Shown here piece by piece: positions 8,450 to 17,846 of a stretch of 64,000 nucleotides of DNA. The position numbers and the translations under genes are program-made. Origin of the DNA: JANWJE01 sp044326545 (GTDB lineage Bacteria > Chlamydiota > Chlamydiia > Chlamydiales > Parachlamydiaceae); assembly GCA_044326545.1 (NCBI GenBank), contig JBIRBM010000009.1:1-64000 (forward strand). Direction: 5' to 3'. Under the pieces are notes generated by a model. It was not told the origin of the DNA and did no database searches. It was given only the letters and a program-made list of their open reading frames with translations. Numbering within the stretch: the stretch's first letter is position 1; every line of letters starts with the position of its first letter.

Positions 8450-9982
8450 TTAAATTAAAGCAGCATCATGGGGCTTTTTAAAAGCCCCATGTTGAATGAC
8501 TTGATAGGCACGACCAACATGAGCAATCAGATCGCTTGCCATCATGCCATAAGAAGTTCCTCTTTCAAGAACGGCACATTCTCCCGCTATCCCATGAAGG
8601 TAAACACCAAGCAATGCTGCATGGTGGCACTCAAGGCCTTGTGAAAGCAAGGAAGCCAAAAGACCTGTTAAAACATCACCGCTTCCTGCCGTTGCCATTG
8701 CAGGATCTCCCCTTGAGTTAACAAACACGGGACTGCCCGGATGAAAAATAAAGGTTGGAGCTCCTTTTAAAATCAATGTCACCCTCAGCTCCTCAGCATA
8801 TTCTTGACATCTCATCAATAACTCTTGATTGAGGATCAAGCGATCATTGGAATGTAATAACGTGCGCATTTCTCCGGTATGAGGAGTAAAAATTGATTGC
8901 GAGGGAAGCTTAAAAGGATCATCGGCATAAAGAACCAAAGCATCGGCATCAATCACACAGGGATGATTCAAAGAAGGGACAATCTGTTGCAATAACGTGT
9001 TCACCTCTTGCGTCCGCCCCAATCCCGGTCCAATAAACACACTGCCGCCCTTCTGCATCAAGGAGATCATCTCCCCTACTGCTTGATAAGAATAAGGGAT
9101 TTTAATCAGCTCAGAGGGACTTGCTGCAAGAGATTGCTCCATTCCCTCCGGATACAAGAGGCGAACCATCCCACTGCCCCCTCGAAAAGCTGCAAGAGAG
9201 GATAATAAAGCAGCTCCTGGCATGTTAGGAGAACCTGCTAAGCCGATCACATCACCTGACTGATATTTATGGCGATTCCTTTTCATCGCAGGAAGAAGAG
9301 CGGCAGCATGCTCTTGGGTTAGCAACATAAAATCGCCCCTGATGGGATCAATCAATGAGGGGGGAAGGCCAATATCAAGATGGCGCAATTCTCCAACCAC
9401 ATTCCATCCTTCTTGCAGGAAAAAGCCTGTTTTGGGGTATCCTAAAAAAAGTGTTTGGGTCGCTCGAATCACACTCATTCCCGCTTCACCAGTCGAACCA
9501 TTAAGACCAGAAGGAATGTCTATTGCCAAAATCGCAAGACCGCTTTGATTTGCAGCGTCAATTAAAGCATCATAAGGAGAAGCGACCTCTCCTTTAAAAC
9601 CAGTCCCAAAGAGTCCATCTAAAATAATCCCTTGCAAACCGGAAAAATTGATCTGCCGGTTGACTCTTCCTCCTTCTAAAAAAAAACGTTTTGCACTTTC
9701 TTGACAAAGAGGCGAACAATTCTCTAGACAATCTAATTGAATGGAGGTGACTTCAAAGCCTTTCTTGAGCAAATAAGTGCCAGCGACAAAAGCATCCCCC
9801 CCATTATTTCCTTTCCCGCATAGAAGGGAAACGCGAAACGCAAGTTGATGTTTTTTGATAAATTCTTCTACTGCCAAGGCGATCGAGCGCCCTGCATTTT
9901 CCATCAATTCTCTATGCGTAAACCCCCTCTCATAAGCACTAGCTTCTGCCTCAGCCATTGCGCGGGCCGATAAGACCTTCAT
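8450..9982 (-). CDS. nnr: Bifunctional NAD(P)H-hydrate epimerase / ADP-dependent dehydratase
   Basis: Repairs damaged NADH and NADPH: the N-terminal domain epimerises the hydrate and the C-terminal domain dehydrates it using ADP. The epimerase half (about residues 1-220) has CGKGNNGGDAFVAGTYL, and its later stretch AILAIDIPSGLNGSTG is typical. The dehydratase half (about 225-500) has a glycine-rich SVFIGPGLGR, an IDADAL segment, a TPHTGEM motif and the signature ATAGSGDVLTGLLASLL. The length of 510 residues is normal for the fused bacterial protein. Its ATG overlaps the TGA of gpsA by 4 nt, so the two are translationally coupled. AAGGA lies upstream, inside gpsA. Its 3' end is convergent with the lipoprotein gene. 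Confidence 0.93.
   Translation of the reverse strand: MKVLSARAMAEAEASAYERGFTHRELMENAGRSIALAVEEFIKKHQLAFRVSLLCGKGNNGGDAFVAGTYLLKKGFEVTSIQLDCLENCSPLCQESAKRFFLEGGRVNRQINFSGLQGIILDGLFGTGFKGEVASPYDALIDAANQSGLAILAIDIPSGLNGSTGEAGMSVIRATQTLFLGYPKTGFFLQEGWNVVGELRHLDIGLPPSLIDPIRGDFMLLTQEHAAALLPAMKRNRHKYQSGDVIGLAGSPNMPGAALLSSLAAFRGGSGMVRLLYPEGMEQSLAASPSELIKIPYSYQAVGEMISLMQKGGSVFIGPGLGRTQEVNTLLQQIVPSLNHPCVIDADALVLYADDPFKLPSQSIFTPHTGEMRTLLHSNDRLILNQELLMRCQEYAEELRVTLILKGAPTFIFHPGSPVFVNSRGDPAMATAGSGDVLTGLLASLLSQGLECHHAALLGVYLHGIAGECAVLERGTSYGMMASDLIAHVGRAYQVIQHGAFKKPHDAALI
8467..8491. terminator. Strong hairpin at the convergent end of nnr
   Basis: CATGGGGCTTTT (8467-8478) is followed after one base by its exact complement AAAAGCCCCATG. 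It lies in the last codons of nnr, just beyond the stop of the lipoprotein gene, so it could end transcription from both sides. It encodes part of the Nnr C-terminus at the same time. Confidence 0.5.
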
Positions 9983-10983
9983 AAATGCTCTTCCTTAATT
10001 GTACGCTGCATCAGGATCTTAACCGCATTAGCCGGAGTCAGGGATTCGTAGATAATCTGATAGACAACATCTGCGATTGGGAGCTCCACTCGGTATTGTT
10101 CTTTCAGTTGAAGCGCTGATACACATGTATAGGCACCTTCTACAACCATTCCGATTCGTTCTTGGGCCTCTTTTGCAGATAAACCTTGAGCCAGCAAGGT
10201 GCCAAAGCGAAAATTTCGGCTCATCGACGAGCTGCAAGTCAAACACAGATCCCCCATCCCTGCAAGTCCATTGATTGTGTCAGGTTTACAGCCGCAAGCC
10301 ACAGATAATTTCCGTATTTCATGCAGCCCTCTTGTCATCAAAGCAGCTTTTGAGCTCGATCCTAAGCCCAGCCCATCCGAAATACCGCACGCGATGGCGA
10401 TAATATTTTTCAAGGCACCGCCAAAGGCAACTCCTAAAATATCGGTGTTAGGGTAAATGCGAAATGTGGGGGTTGTAAACGTCTCACAGACAGTTTGGAT
10501 AATATCGAGAGAAAATCCTGTGCCAACAACAGAAGTTGGAAGTCCTCGAATCACTTCTTGAGCAAAGCTTGGACCACTTAAAAAGCCGACAAAAGGGCGA
10601 AATTCCTCACCTAGCACTTCAATGGCAACCTCAGGCAAAATATTGCCGGTGTCCTGTTCAATTCCCTTTGAAGTGATAATCATCGGACAAAGAGGAACGC
10701 CCAAAGAACGAACTTGCTCAAGCACGGGACGCAATCCCGCCGATGTGACAGATTCCACAATGATGGCAGCATCTTCTAAGGCTTGCTTCATATCATTTGT
10801 AAATCTCATCTTTCCGATTGAGCGATGACCTGGAAGCAATGGATGTTCACGTGTTCGAGTCAGATGCTCGGCTAAATGAGGTTTAGTCGTCCAGCAGACG
10901 ACCTCGTCATCTCCCTTTGCAGCTAGCAATGAAGCAAGGCAATATCCCCAGGCACCTAAGCCCAAATAGCCTATCTTTGCCAT
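9979..10983 (-). CDS. gpsA: Glycerol-3-phosphate dehydrogenase [NAD(P)+]
   Basis: Reduces dihydroxyacetone phosphate to sn-glycerol-3-phosphate for phospholipid synthesis. The N-terminus has the Rossmann loop GYLGLGAWGYCLASLL. Further motifs are ITSKGIE with the catalytic-region lysine, GFLSGPSFAQEV, and the C-terminal-domain signature FGGALKNIIAIACGISDGLGLG followed by GLAGMGDLCLTC. The protein has 334 residues, as usual. AGGA lies 7 nt before the ATG. The last 4 nt are shared with the start of nnr. In C. trachomatis gpsA sits next to the UDP-GlcNAc pyrophosphorylase gene (CT714/CT715); here the same two genes are about 4 kb apart, which suggests local rearrangement of an old neighbourhood. 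Confidence 0.95.
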   Translation of the reverse strand: MAKIGYLGLGAWGYCLASLLAAKGDDEVVCWTTKPHLAEHLTRTREHPLLPGHRSIGKMRFTNDMKQALEDAAIIVESVTSAGLRPVLEQVRSLGVPLCPMIITSKGIEQDTGNILPEVAIEVLGEEFRPFVGFLSGPSFAQEVIRGLPTSVVGTGFSLDIIQTVCETFTTPTFRIYPNTDILGVAFGGALKNIIAIACGISDGLGLGSSSKAALMTRGLHEIRKLSVACGCKPDTINGLAGMGDLCLTCSSSMSRNFRFGTLLAQGLSAKEAQERIGMVVEGAYTCVSALQLKEQYRVELPIADVVYQIIYESLTPANAVKILMQRTIKEEHL

Positions 10984-11144
10984 ATTTCGTCCTATTTAAT
11001 CAGTTCTAGATCATAGAATTCTTCCGTCATTCGCCTTGCTTGAAAAATTTAGCGATAAAAATGAGAAAAAGCTCAATGTGTGCCAAGCAAATGAAATGAT
11101 CGAAGAGCCCTCGGTATTTGTTTCCATTTTTGAACTCCAAGCGA

Positions 11145-11882
11145 TTAAGTTTCCGACATCCTCCCCTCAAAAATTTTAAGCCATCGCTCGCTCTCTGTTG
11201 CAGCTTTTTCCTCCGGGGATTGAGACACTTTAAAAGGATCTTGCGCTTTTTTCGTTCTGCGAGGGGGACATTTCGTTTTAGGCAATGCAGCATCATCCTT
11301 TTGCTTCTTTAAAGCCTCCTCCTTGACTAAAATCTCTTGCCATTTGATTTCAAAAACCTGGCTATAGTAATCGGAATAAGACTCAAGAGGTGATCCTTTA
11401 GAGGGAATGAGAGATGGCGAAAGGGTCTTGGGCTTAAGAGGAAAAGAGAGAGTCCTCGAAGAAGCTGTTCTCTTCTCTTTATTCATTTGCTTCAATTTAT
11501 TCTTATACGCTCGATTGAGCCAAAAGGTAAACTCTTCCACTGTTTCAGTATGGGCAGTGCGATTGCGGGCCCGCCAAGCCAGATCCTTATCAGATGTGAT
11601 CACAGTCACTTGTTGAGGATGCGGGTGATGTTTGATCTCCTCTAAAATGTATTCATCAGCAGTTTCCCCTTCAGCCGTATAAAAAATTTCAAGCTGATCA
11701 TAATGGAATCGCTCCCGCCCTCCGATTTGAAACGTTCCATCAAAAACAATTGAAACGTTAAGTTTAACCCAAGAAATTTTCAAATTAAGATCATGAATAA
11801 TCGCCTCGCGACGCCCTTGGAGATCTCGATTGTCATGTAAAGTGCGGAAAAGTAAATTATACCCATCAATTAAATAATGCAT
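11145..11882 (-). CDS. NYN-domain (YacP-like) predicted ribonuclease
   Basis: A 245-residue protein. The N-terminal ~125 residues match the NYN/PIN-like fold of the YacP family: MHYLIDGYNLLF with the first acidic residue, a GRREAII helix, SIVFDGTFQ with the second aspartate, TADEYILEEI and VITSDKDLA. B. subtilis YacP (Rae1) is a ribosome-associated mRNA endonuclease of this family. The C-terminal ~120 residues are basic, Lys/Pro-rich and low in complexity; they may bind RNA or be disordered, and are longer than in the usual ~170-residue family member. There is no clear ribosome binding site before the ATG. It is the only gene between gpsA and rdgB on this strand. Fold assignment is good; substrate is unknown. 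Confidence 0.8.
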   Translation of the reverse strand: MHYLIDGYNLLFRTLHDNRDLQGRREAIIHDLNLKISWVKLNVSIVFDGTFQIGGRERFHYDQLEIFYTAEGETADEYILEEIKHHPHPQQVTVITSDKDLAWRARNRTAHTETVEEFTFWLNRAYKNKLKQMNKEKRTASSRTLSFPLKPKTLSPSLIPSKGSPLESYSDYYSQVFEIKWQEILVKEEALKKQKDDAALPKTKCPPRRTKKAQDPFKVSQSPEEKAATESERWLKIFEGRMSET

Positions 11883-11959
11883 GAATCAGTCGAAAAGCTC
11901 TTAGGTTTTGGTTGGATGGCTTCACAACCTCATTAAAAAAATTGCATTCTACAAACAGG

Positions 11960-12553
11960 CTATTTTAATCCTTCAAGAAAGCTGCGCAGACGCTCAAATG
12001 CTTTACGGCGATGAGAAACCCGATTTTTCACTGTATCTTCTAATTCGGCGAACGTTTTTTCGTAGTCATTTTTAACAAATAAAGAATCATAGCCAAATCC
12101 ATAACGCCCTCGCGCCTCTTTGAGAATGAAACCTTCACAGATACCCTCTGCACATTTTTTTAAACCAGAAGGATTGGCAATCGCCAGACAACATTCAAAA
12201 TAAGCGCTCCTGCGATGACCTTCGAGGTTTTTCATTTCACTCAGAAGCTTTTGCCGATTTTCCACATCAGTTGGATTTGAACCGGCAAATCGCCTTGATT
12301 TAACACCGGGCTTTCCTTCTATAGCAGGAACCACCAGTCCCGAGTCATCCGCAATGACCCACGCATTGAGCTCTTTTGCCGCATGCTCCGCTTTGAGTAT
12401 CGCATTTTCTTGAAACGTCTGACCTGTCTCTTCGGGTGGAAGATAGTCATGAAAGGGATGAAGGGAGATTAATTCTAGATGAGTCAGGGATTTAAACATA
12501 TCCCTGAACTCAAGCATTTTATGTGAATTATGCGTGGCTAGAACAATGTCCAT
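11960..12553 (-). CDS. rdgB: XTP/dITP diphosphatase (Ham1/RdgB)
   Basis: Removes non-canonical purine nucleoside triphosphates (dITP, XTP) to keep them out of DNA and RNA. The N-terminal ATHNSHKMLEF, the central VIADDSGLVVPAIEGKPGV and the C-terminal GYDSLF and VSHRRKAFE are the standard family motifs in the right order. The 197 residues are the normal length. It begins 6 nt after the stop of greA and is therefore most likely co-transcribed and translationally coupled with it. Confidence 0.95.
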   Translation of the reverse strand: MDIVLATHNSHKMLEFRDMFKSLTHLELISLHPFHDYLPPEETGQTFQENAILKAEHAAKELNAWVIADDSGLVVPAIEGKPGVKSRRFAGSNPTDVENRQKLLSEMKNLEGHRRSAYFECCLAIANPSGLKKCAEGICEGFILKEARGRYGFGYDSLFVKNDYEKTFAELEDTVKNRVSHRRKAFERLRSFLEGLK

Positions 12554-12559
12554 CTCATC

Positions 12560-14734
12560 TCACAATTTAAAGTAGTTTCCTACACTCACAATTTGATATT
12601 TCTCTTCTCGGAAATCAACGCTCTCTCCCACTTTTTTACCAAGAAACGATTGGGCCAATTTAGAGTTGAAAGATAAAATATTTCTTTCGGGATCTGCATC
12701 CCAAGGCCCTAAAATGGTGTAAGAGATTTTATTACCACGACTATCAACCACATTCACAATTGTTCCGATCCCCACTTCATGCGAATGAATATCATCAGGA
12801 GTGATAATGCGCGCTCGATTCAACTGAGAAGAGAGAGTCTTTAACTCGGACTGTAACCTAGCGCGCCTTTCTTGCGCAAACTTAAATTCAGAATTTTCGC
12901 GCAAATCTCCTAAGGCTCGTGCCGCTTCAATTTCACGCGCATTTTCTATCACCTCAATCGTTCCAATTTGACGGATTCGCTCCTGAATTTTGAAATACCC
13001 CTCTTCCGTTGTCCAAATGTCTTCTTCCTCTTCATCTTTGACTTCTTTTTTCTCTTTTGATGAGGCTAAAGAAGGGTGAACCACTTCTGTGAGAGAATGT
13101 AAAATTTTCAAGTCGTGAACAGTCAATGTTTGACATTTAGAAGCCAACAGCAACAATTCTTTGGCTAATTCAAGATCAGTCTCTTGTAAAAGCTGACGGA
13201 AGAGCGCGTACCGTTTGCTTGACAACATGCCATAGATTTTCTTTAAAAGATCGCGCTGTTCAGGATCTAACTCCAAGGCACTAAATAAGATAAAGAACGA
13301 TTCAAAAAACCGATTTCTCCCTTCCTTATTCTCAAATGGAATTCCCTCTTCCTCTCCGCTCACAAGTTTTTGAAAATACCAAACAAATGCATCAGGATAG
13401 CGCTTCGGATCAGTCATTAATTCTTCAAGTTTTTTTTCTAAAAGGGTTCGCTCTTTTTCACTGCGATTTAATTCCCGCAAGAGATAATCGCGTAATTGAA
13501 CCTGAGGAATGATGAATAAAAAGCTGAGAAAAAGAGAAGACCAATCGGGGCGATTCTCTTTGATTGCCACCAATGCACGTTTTTTAAACGCGACAATGTC
13601 AATTGATTGAATAATTTTATCCAGATGTTTTTCTGTTTGAATCATCTCTGCAATGCGATGAGTTGCAGGTTCAAATCCAAAAAATTGTTCTAAAAGCAGA
13701 TACGTTTCTAACTGCTGCTCTTGAGTGATCTCCTCATTTTCAAGCTGTTCGAGCAGCTTGTTTTGAAGGGATTGCTTTGTCTGTGGATTTTTGAGTGCGC
13801 TTGGAGTATCTCGAACAAAGGTGTAGGTCGTTTGAATGATGTCGGCAACATCGGTTTTATTTTGCATCGCCTCTTTGAGACGTTCTTCAGGGGTTAATTC
13901 AGCTTTTCGCAAATAGAAAGGTTGTTTAACTGTATCTGGTGCATCAATAATGGGATTTTTTTTAATCTTAGCCCGAGCCCCCTGCCACCATTTTGTCCAA
14001 TCCTCCTCTGGGATAACCAATTCACACAATTCATCCTTGATTTCAGCCGCTGTTTTAGGGCCAAGATCGTGTAACAGAAGTTTAATCAATGCAACAGGGT
14101 CTTCACGCCCCTCTTTTTCCAATTGATCGGGATTGGCAAATCGACGAGCAAGAAAATGGCTTTGGGACAGGGGGATCAACATTTTAAATGCATTGATGAA
14201 AGAGACATCCTTGCGGCCCGACACATTTTCAAACTCAACAACAAGATGCTCGCGAACAAACGAGACCTCAACAATTTCCCCTGTTCCCCATCCCCCCGTA
14301 TGAAAGACGATGTTCGATTTGGCCATATGGACGAGCAGATCATACTTGGAAATCGCCCCTTGAAAGTTTTCTTTATTGCGAATTCCAACGACACGGAGGC
14401 GTTCATTGAATTTCGGATCATATTCATAGACTGATTTGAGCGCTTCTAACGTTAGCTCTGCCAATAAGGGGCTATTCGTCGTTTGCAAATCGATTAACAA
14501 TCGCAAAATTTCATATGACTCTTTCTTGTCTTCAATCATTCTCCAAAGAGGAAGCGCAGTCTCAATAATTTGACCAAAATGACGAGCCATTTCAGAGCTT
14601 TTCACTGCTTTTAATAGCTGACTCAATTCTTCTACATCAACGTTATCGCTGTTAGAATATTCTTCCCACAACACAAGAAATTTATGAAAATCACGGTTAT
14701 TGATCTGTGTTAAAAACTCCTTTAAATAACCCAT
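12560..14734 (-). CDS. greA: GreA transcription elongation factor with long chlamydial N-terminal extension
   Basis: Rescues backtracked RNA polymerase by stimulating transcript cleavage. The GreA part is only the last ~155 residues: a coiled-coil with the tip motif ALGDLRENSEFKFAQERR and then the globular domain with HEVGIGTIVNVVD and GKKVGESVDF. The preceding ~570 residues are helical and repeat-like, without a known catalytic motif. Chlamydial GreA (CT636) is known to be about 715 residues, so the extension is a lineage trait, not a misassembly. Residues about 545-560 form an acidic/lysine linker between the parts. I chose the second ATG (14734): AAAGGG lies 6 nt upstream of it, but directly against the first ATG (14740). 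It is coupled to rdgB. Confidence 0.93.
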   Translation of the reverse strand: MGYLKEFLTQINNRDFHKFLVLWEEYSNSDNVDVEELSQLLKAVKSSEMARHFGQIIETALPLWRMIEDKKESYEILRLLIDLQTTNSPLLAELTLEALKSVYEYDPKFNERLRVVGIRNKENFQGAISKYDLLVHMAKSNIVFHTGGWGTGEIVEVSFVREHLVVEFENVSGRKDVSFINAFKMLIPLSQSHFLARRFANPDQLEKEGREDPVALIKLLLHDLGPKTAAEIKDELCELVIPEEDWTKWWQGARAKIKKNPIIDAPDTVKQPFYLRKAELTPEERLKEAMQNKTDVADIIQTTYTFVRDTPSALKNPQTKQSLQNKLLEQLENEEITQEQQLETYLLLEQFFGFEPATHRIAEMIQTEKHLDKIIQSIDIVAFKKRALVAIKENRPDWSSLFLSFLFIIPQVQLRDYLLRELNRSEKERTLLEKKLEELMTDPKRYPDAFVWYFQKLVSGEEEGIPFENKEGRNRFFESFFILFSALELDPEQRDLLKKIYGMLSSKRYALFRQLLQETDLELAKELLLLASKCQTLTVHDLKILHSLTEVVHPSLASSKEKKEVKDEEEEDIWTTEEGYFKIQERIRQIGTIEVIENAREIEAARALGDLRENSEFKFAQERRARLQSELKTLSSQLNRARIITPDDIHSHEVGIGTIVNVVDSRGNKISYTILGPWDADPERNILSFNSKLAQSFLGKKVGESVDFREEKYQIVSVGNYFKL

Positions 14735-14802
14735 CCCCATCCCTTTATTTTAATTGATTTTTTATACCGTCACACACTCAAGGTCGGTATAAGAAGGCTA
14801 AA

Positions 14803-15070
14803 AAACCTGTGCAATCTCGATGATCAGGATGCCTTGCCCCTATTATGGCGCGATAAGAAGATGCCTAAAAAATATCGGCCGCTTAAGAGCTACGTCAAAA
14901 CCCCGGGGGCGAGAAATTCAAAGCGGAGGGGTATTCTTCAATACGCCTGCTTTTTCGATTTCTCAACCGCGCGAACTTCAGGTAGGCTGTAAGGGAGATA
15001 CTTTTTAATGACCTTCTTTATCGCGCATTGATAGGGGCAAAGCATCCTGATCATCGAGATGACACAGGTT
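14803..15070. repeat. 268-bp inverted-repeat element, family C, MITE-like
   Basis: The ends are long inverted repeats of about 55 bp. The left end starts AACCTGTGCAATCTCGATGA and continues through GATCAGGATGCCTTGCCCCT to CGCGATAAG; the right end is the complement with few mismatches. Weaker pairing continues inward through AAAAATATC and GAGAAATTC, so the whole element is an imperfect palindrome. No transposase is encoded. Shorter copies of the same terminus (AGAACCTGTTCAA with GATCAGGAT) appear at 46321-46363, 47763-47888 and around 58676-58716. This fits a non-autonomous mobile element mobilised in trans. Confidence 0.8.
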
Positions 15071-15343
15071 CTTAGAAGGGGTGAAAAAAACCCCTTCCGG
15101 CAAAATTTATGACACCAGAATTTGCTTCTCTTTCAAATTTTCATCCAAAAAGTTGAAAAACCGAGTTTACGAATAAGCCAAGCATCAATTTCAAGTAATT
15201 GATGCTCTAGTTGATGAACAAAAAAACTTGCTCATTCATTCACGGATCGTCACTTAAAGTCCATTTTTTAATGTTTCTATAAGCTCTTGTGCAACAATAT
15301 ATCGTGTTAGTTTATTAAATTCAATGTGAGTTTTAACTTAAAA

Positions 15344-15519
15344 ACTCACCTTACTTAGGGGGAGCGCGATGTGGACTGAAGCGAAAGCTCTCCCGGTTGA
15401 AAGCTTGCAAAGGAGTCCATTTTTTTATCGATATTCAGCCCTCGGCAAGCCCTCCCTCCCCCCTCGCCTCCGAGAGCTTTCCCTTCAGCCCAAATAGCCC
15501 TCCCGGTGCGTAAGATGAG
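15344..15519. repeat. Dispersed palindromic repeat, family A
   Basis: Begins ACTCACCTTACTTAGGGGGA and ends CTCCCGGTGCGTAAGATGAG in reverse orientation. GATGTGGACTGAAGCGAAAG on the left pairs with CTTTCCCTTCAGCCCAAATA on the right. The centre differs from the copy at 3981, which suggests that the outer ~60 bp of each arm is the conserved unit. Confidence 0.8.
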
Positions 15520-15662
15520 GACATAAGGTGTGTGACGAATATTTAAAATTAAAAAATAAAATTAAAACAAAAAAAACTTTTTTTTATTAAAAATAAAACT
15601 ATTCATCGTAAATAAAAAACTATATAATAATAAATACAGAGGTTTTTTAATTAGGAGGAATT

Positions 15663-17738
15663 ATGTTTCAATCTGTTTCAGATTCGCTCTTTCGTCCATT
15701 TTTCAACCCCGATGACAGAAAATGGGGCAGGAGAGATAGTTCCTCTTCAGATTCGTCTCCAGAAGTTTCCCCCAGATCTTCGCCCACCTCTTCCTCAGAA
15801 CATAAAGGGATTGGGTTACATGAAATGTCTGCTTACGATGATTTTTCAACGAAGAATAATCTCGCTAGCCGAACTGCTGACATGATCCGCTCTACAGCAA
15901 AAAAACGTTTTTGGCAACGGGGTGAAAATCCGCAAATAGCAAAAGATTTGCAGCTAAACAAATTAGAAAAGATGAAAACTCAACTTCAAGATGAGGTCAA
16001 AAAACCATCACGTCTTGGGAAATCTCTTTCAAGACAGGGCAGATGTTTAATTAAGATTGAAGAGGTGGCACATAAAATGGCCACTCTTTCCGAAGAAGAC
16101 AATGAAATGCCGCGAAGCGACTCGAAAACGATCGGAACCGGAAAAGCAAAAGAGGTGAAAGAGGGAAATGATCCTGATGAAGTCTTCATTACTCCTCTGC
16201 ATAGTTCAAAAGAGAGAGAAATTAAAGGAGAAGTTGACACTTGTCAGGCTATAAGACATGTACTCAAGGAAAAACGGCTTGAGACAGACCACTCAAACCT
16301 AGCCCTGCAGTTAGACGTCCTTACAGGCGATGAGCAAATTCAAGGCAAATACACTGTTAAGGCACCAAGAGCTAGAAAGGATTTGGAAACAGAGATGAAC
16401 AGTCCGCAGCTTCCTTTTTCAGAGTCTTTTAAATTTATTTATCACATTGCAAATGGAATGAGTTACCTTCATCAAGCAGGCTATGTCCATGGAGATTTAA
16501 AGCCCGATAACGTGTTTCTCTATAAAACACATGGATTTTGGAATGCGAAAATCGGTGATTTTGGAAAAACTAAAGCCCTAGAAGAAGGAAAAATAGCCGT
16601 TTATTCGGGCAATCCCCGTTTTTCTTCTTTCGACCAGGGATTGACTTTTGAAGGGGAAGTTTTTAGCACCGCTTTGTTGATGATCCGTACTCTGGAAAGT
16701 CGTTTTCTTGATGAATCGCCTCTTGAAATGCTGATCGAACCTTCCTCTAAAAGAGAGGTAAATGAGGTAAAGCGTAAAGGAATTGAAAAATTTGTCATTT
16801 TAAGTGAAACATGTCCTCAACAAGAGCTTTCTAATGTCTCTGAACAAATGCGGTTCTACATCAACAAACAGATTCCTTCAGCCCCTCACCCTGAAGCGAC
16901 GGAAGATATTCACCGCTACATAGATGCTTTGATTGATAAATTAAAAAAGTGTGAAGAGCCCGGGATGCCTTCTCAATGGGAAATAGAGCTTTTAGGAAGT
17001 CTATTAAAACGGATGACAGATAGTGTTCCTGCAAATAGACCGACAATGAAAGCAGTGGCCGAGCAACTTTGGTTGCCAGATGCTGAAGAGAGCCATCTCG
17101 ATGTGCAAAAAATCTTGATCGATCCAAACCTGAAACAACCCGATGAAACAAAAATGGAGTGGAGGGGAGAAGAACGTTTCATTCCTCATCAGTTTATGAT
17201 TGATTTTCCCAGATCTCGTTATTTTTTAAATCAAGAAGATTTAAACCGGCCGCTCGCTTCAGATGCGGAAAAGATGACTGTAAGTGATCTTCCAATAGCT
17301 CCTACTTTAGGTGCTGCGATATCATTAGCCGATGAATTTGGATACCAAGGATTTGCCAACATAGCATCTCTTTGCCAGCAAGGATCGGCTGTATTGCTCA
17401 CACACAATGCGAATCAATTCAAAAAAAATCATACATTTGGCAGTATCCGCGAAAAACCGGTCGAATACCACATCGAAGACCTGGGGGAAAAAGTCAAAAT
17501 TACCCTCTTCTTGCATTTAAAAAGCCGTTACGAGAATGATGATGGATTATTAGAAGAAGACCAGCCTCCCTATTATCTTGCAATCAAGCGAATCGTCACT
17601 CTATCTAAAGAAGATTTAAACACTAACTGGGACGAGAACCAAACCGGTCTTATCGCCCCAAGCCTCGAGGTGAAAGACCTCTATTCCCATCTACAAACAA
17701 CGCTCGAAACAGCTATTGAGGAACTGGCGGAAAAATAA
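15663..17738 (+). CDS. Eukaryotic-like protein kinase, candidate effector
   Basis: A 691-residue protein with a central kinase domain. The catalytic loop is VHGDLKPDNV with D278, K280 and N283 in place, and the metal-binding motif is GDFGK with D299. Before it, FIYHIANGMSYLHQAGY matches the helix that leads into the catalytic loop. A later segment with LLMIRTLESR and the RMTDSVPANRPTMKAVAEQLW motif near residues 445-465 fits the C-lobe end. The N-lobe is hard to recognise: a GTGKAKEV stretch near residue 160 may be the glycine loop. So activity should not be assumed. The first ~90 residues are Ser/Pro-rich and low in complexity, and the last ~200 residues match nothing I know. The ribosome binding site AGGAGGA is excellent. 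Serine/threonine phosphorylation of host or own proteins is inferred. Confidence 0.75.
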   Translation: MFQSVSDSLFRPFFNPDDRKWGRRDSSSSDSSPEVSPRSSPTSSSEHKGIGLHEMSAYDDFSTKNNLASRTADMIRSTAKKRFWQRGENPQIAKDLQLNKLEKMKTQLQDEVKKPSRLGKSLSRQGRCLIKIEEVAHKMATLSEEDNEMPRSDSKTIGTGKAKEVKEGNDPDEVFITPLHSSKEREIKGEVDTCQAIRHVLKEKRLETDHSNLALQLDVLTGDEQIQGKYTVKAPRARKDLETEMNSPQLPFSESFKFIYHIANGMSYLHQAGYVHGDLKPDNVFLYKTHGFWNAKIGDFGKTKALEEGKIAVYSGNPRFSSFDQGLTFEGEVFSTALLMIRTLESRFLDESPLEMLIEPSSKREVNEVKRKGIEKFVILSETCPQQELSNVSEQMRFYINKQIPSAPHPEATEDIHRYIDALIDKLKKCEEPGMPSQWEIELLGSLLKRMTDSVPANRPTMKAVAEQLWLPDAEESHLDVQKILIDPNLKQPDETKMEWRGEERFIPHQFMIDFPRSRYFLNQEDLNRPLASDAEKMTVSDLPIAPTLGAAISLADEFGYQGFANIASLCQQGSAVLLTHNANQFKKNHTFGSIREKPVEYHIEDLGEKVKITLFLHLKSRYENDDGLLEEDQPPYYLAIKRIVTLSKEDLNTNWDENQTGLIAPSLEVKDLYSHLQTTLETAIEELAEK

Positions 17739-17760
17739 TCATTTTCTTGAGTAGGTAATG

Positions 17761-17809
17761 TCAAAAGAAAACCTTGAAAATCATCACGATTTTCAAGGTT
17801 TTCTTTTGA
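17761..17809. terminator. 22-bp perfect stem-loop, bidirectional terminator-like
   Basis: TCAAAAGAAAACCTTGAAAA plus TC pairs without mismatch to its complement across the 5-nt loop ATCAC. The stem ends in AAAAGA/TCTTTT, giving a T-rich 3' side on both strands. It begins 22 nt after the stop of the kinase-like gene. Confidence 0.8.
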
Positions 17810-17846
17810 GAGCTATTCCCAATAGACGTCTTCTATTGTTTGAAAG

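Larger units (their letters stand above)
14735..15662. other. Repeat-rich intergenic region between greA and the kinase-like gene
   Basis: About 930 nt without a supported gene. It contains a ~268-bp inverted-repeat element (14803-15070) and a family A repeat (15344-15519). It ends in an AT-rich promoter region, with TATAAT at 15623-15628, before the kinase-like gene. Open frames inside the first element arise from its palindromic structure. Confidence 0.6.

Noticed and set aside
14820..15008. 62-codon frame in the greA upstream region
   Set aside because: It falls within the inverted-repeat element and has no ribosome binding site.
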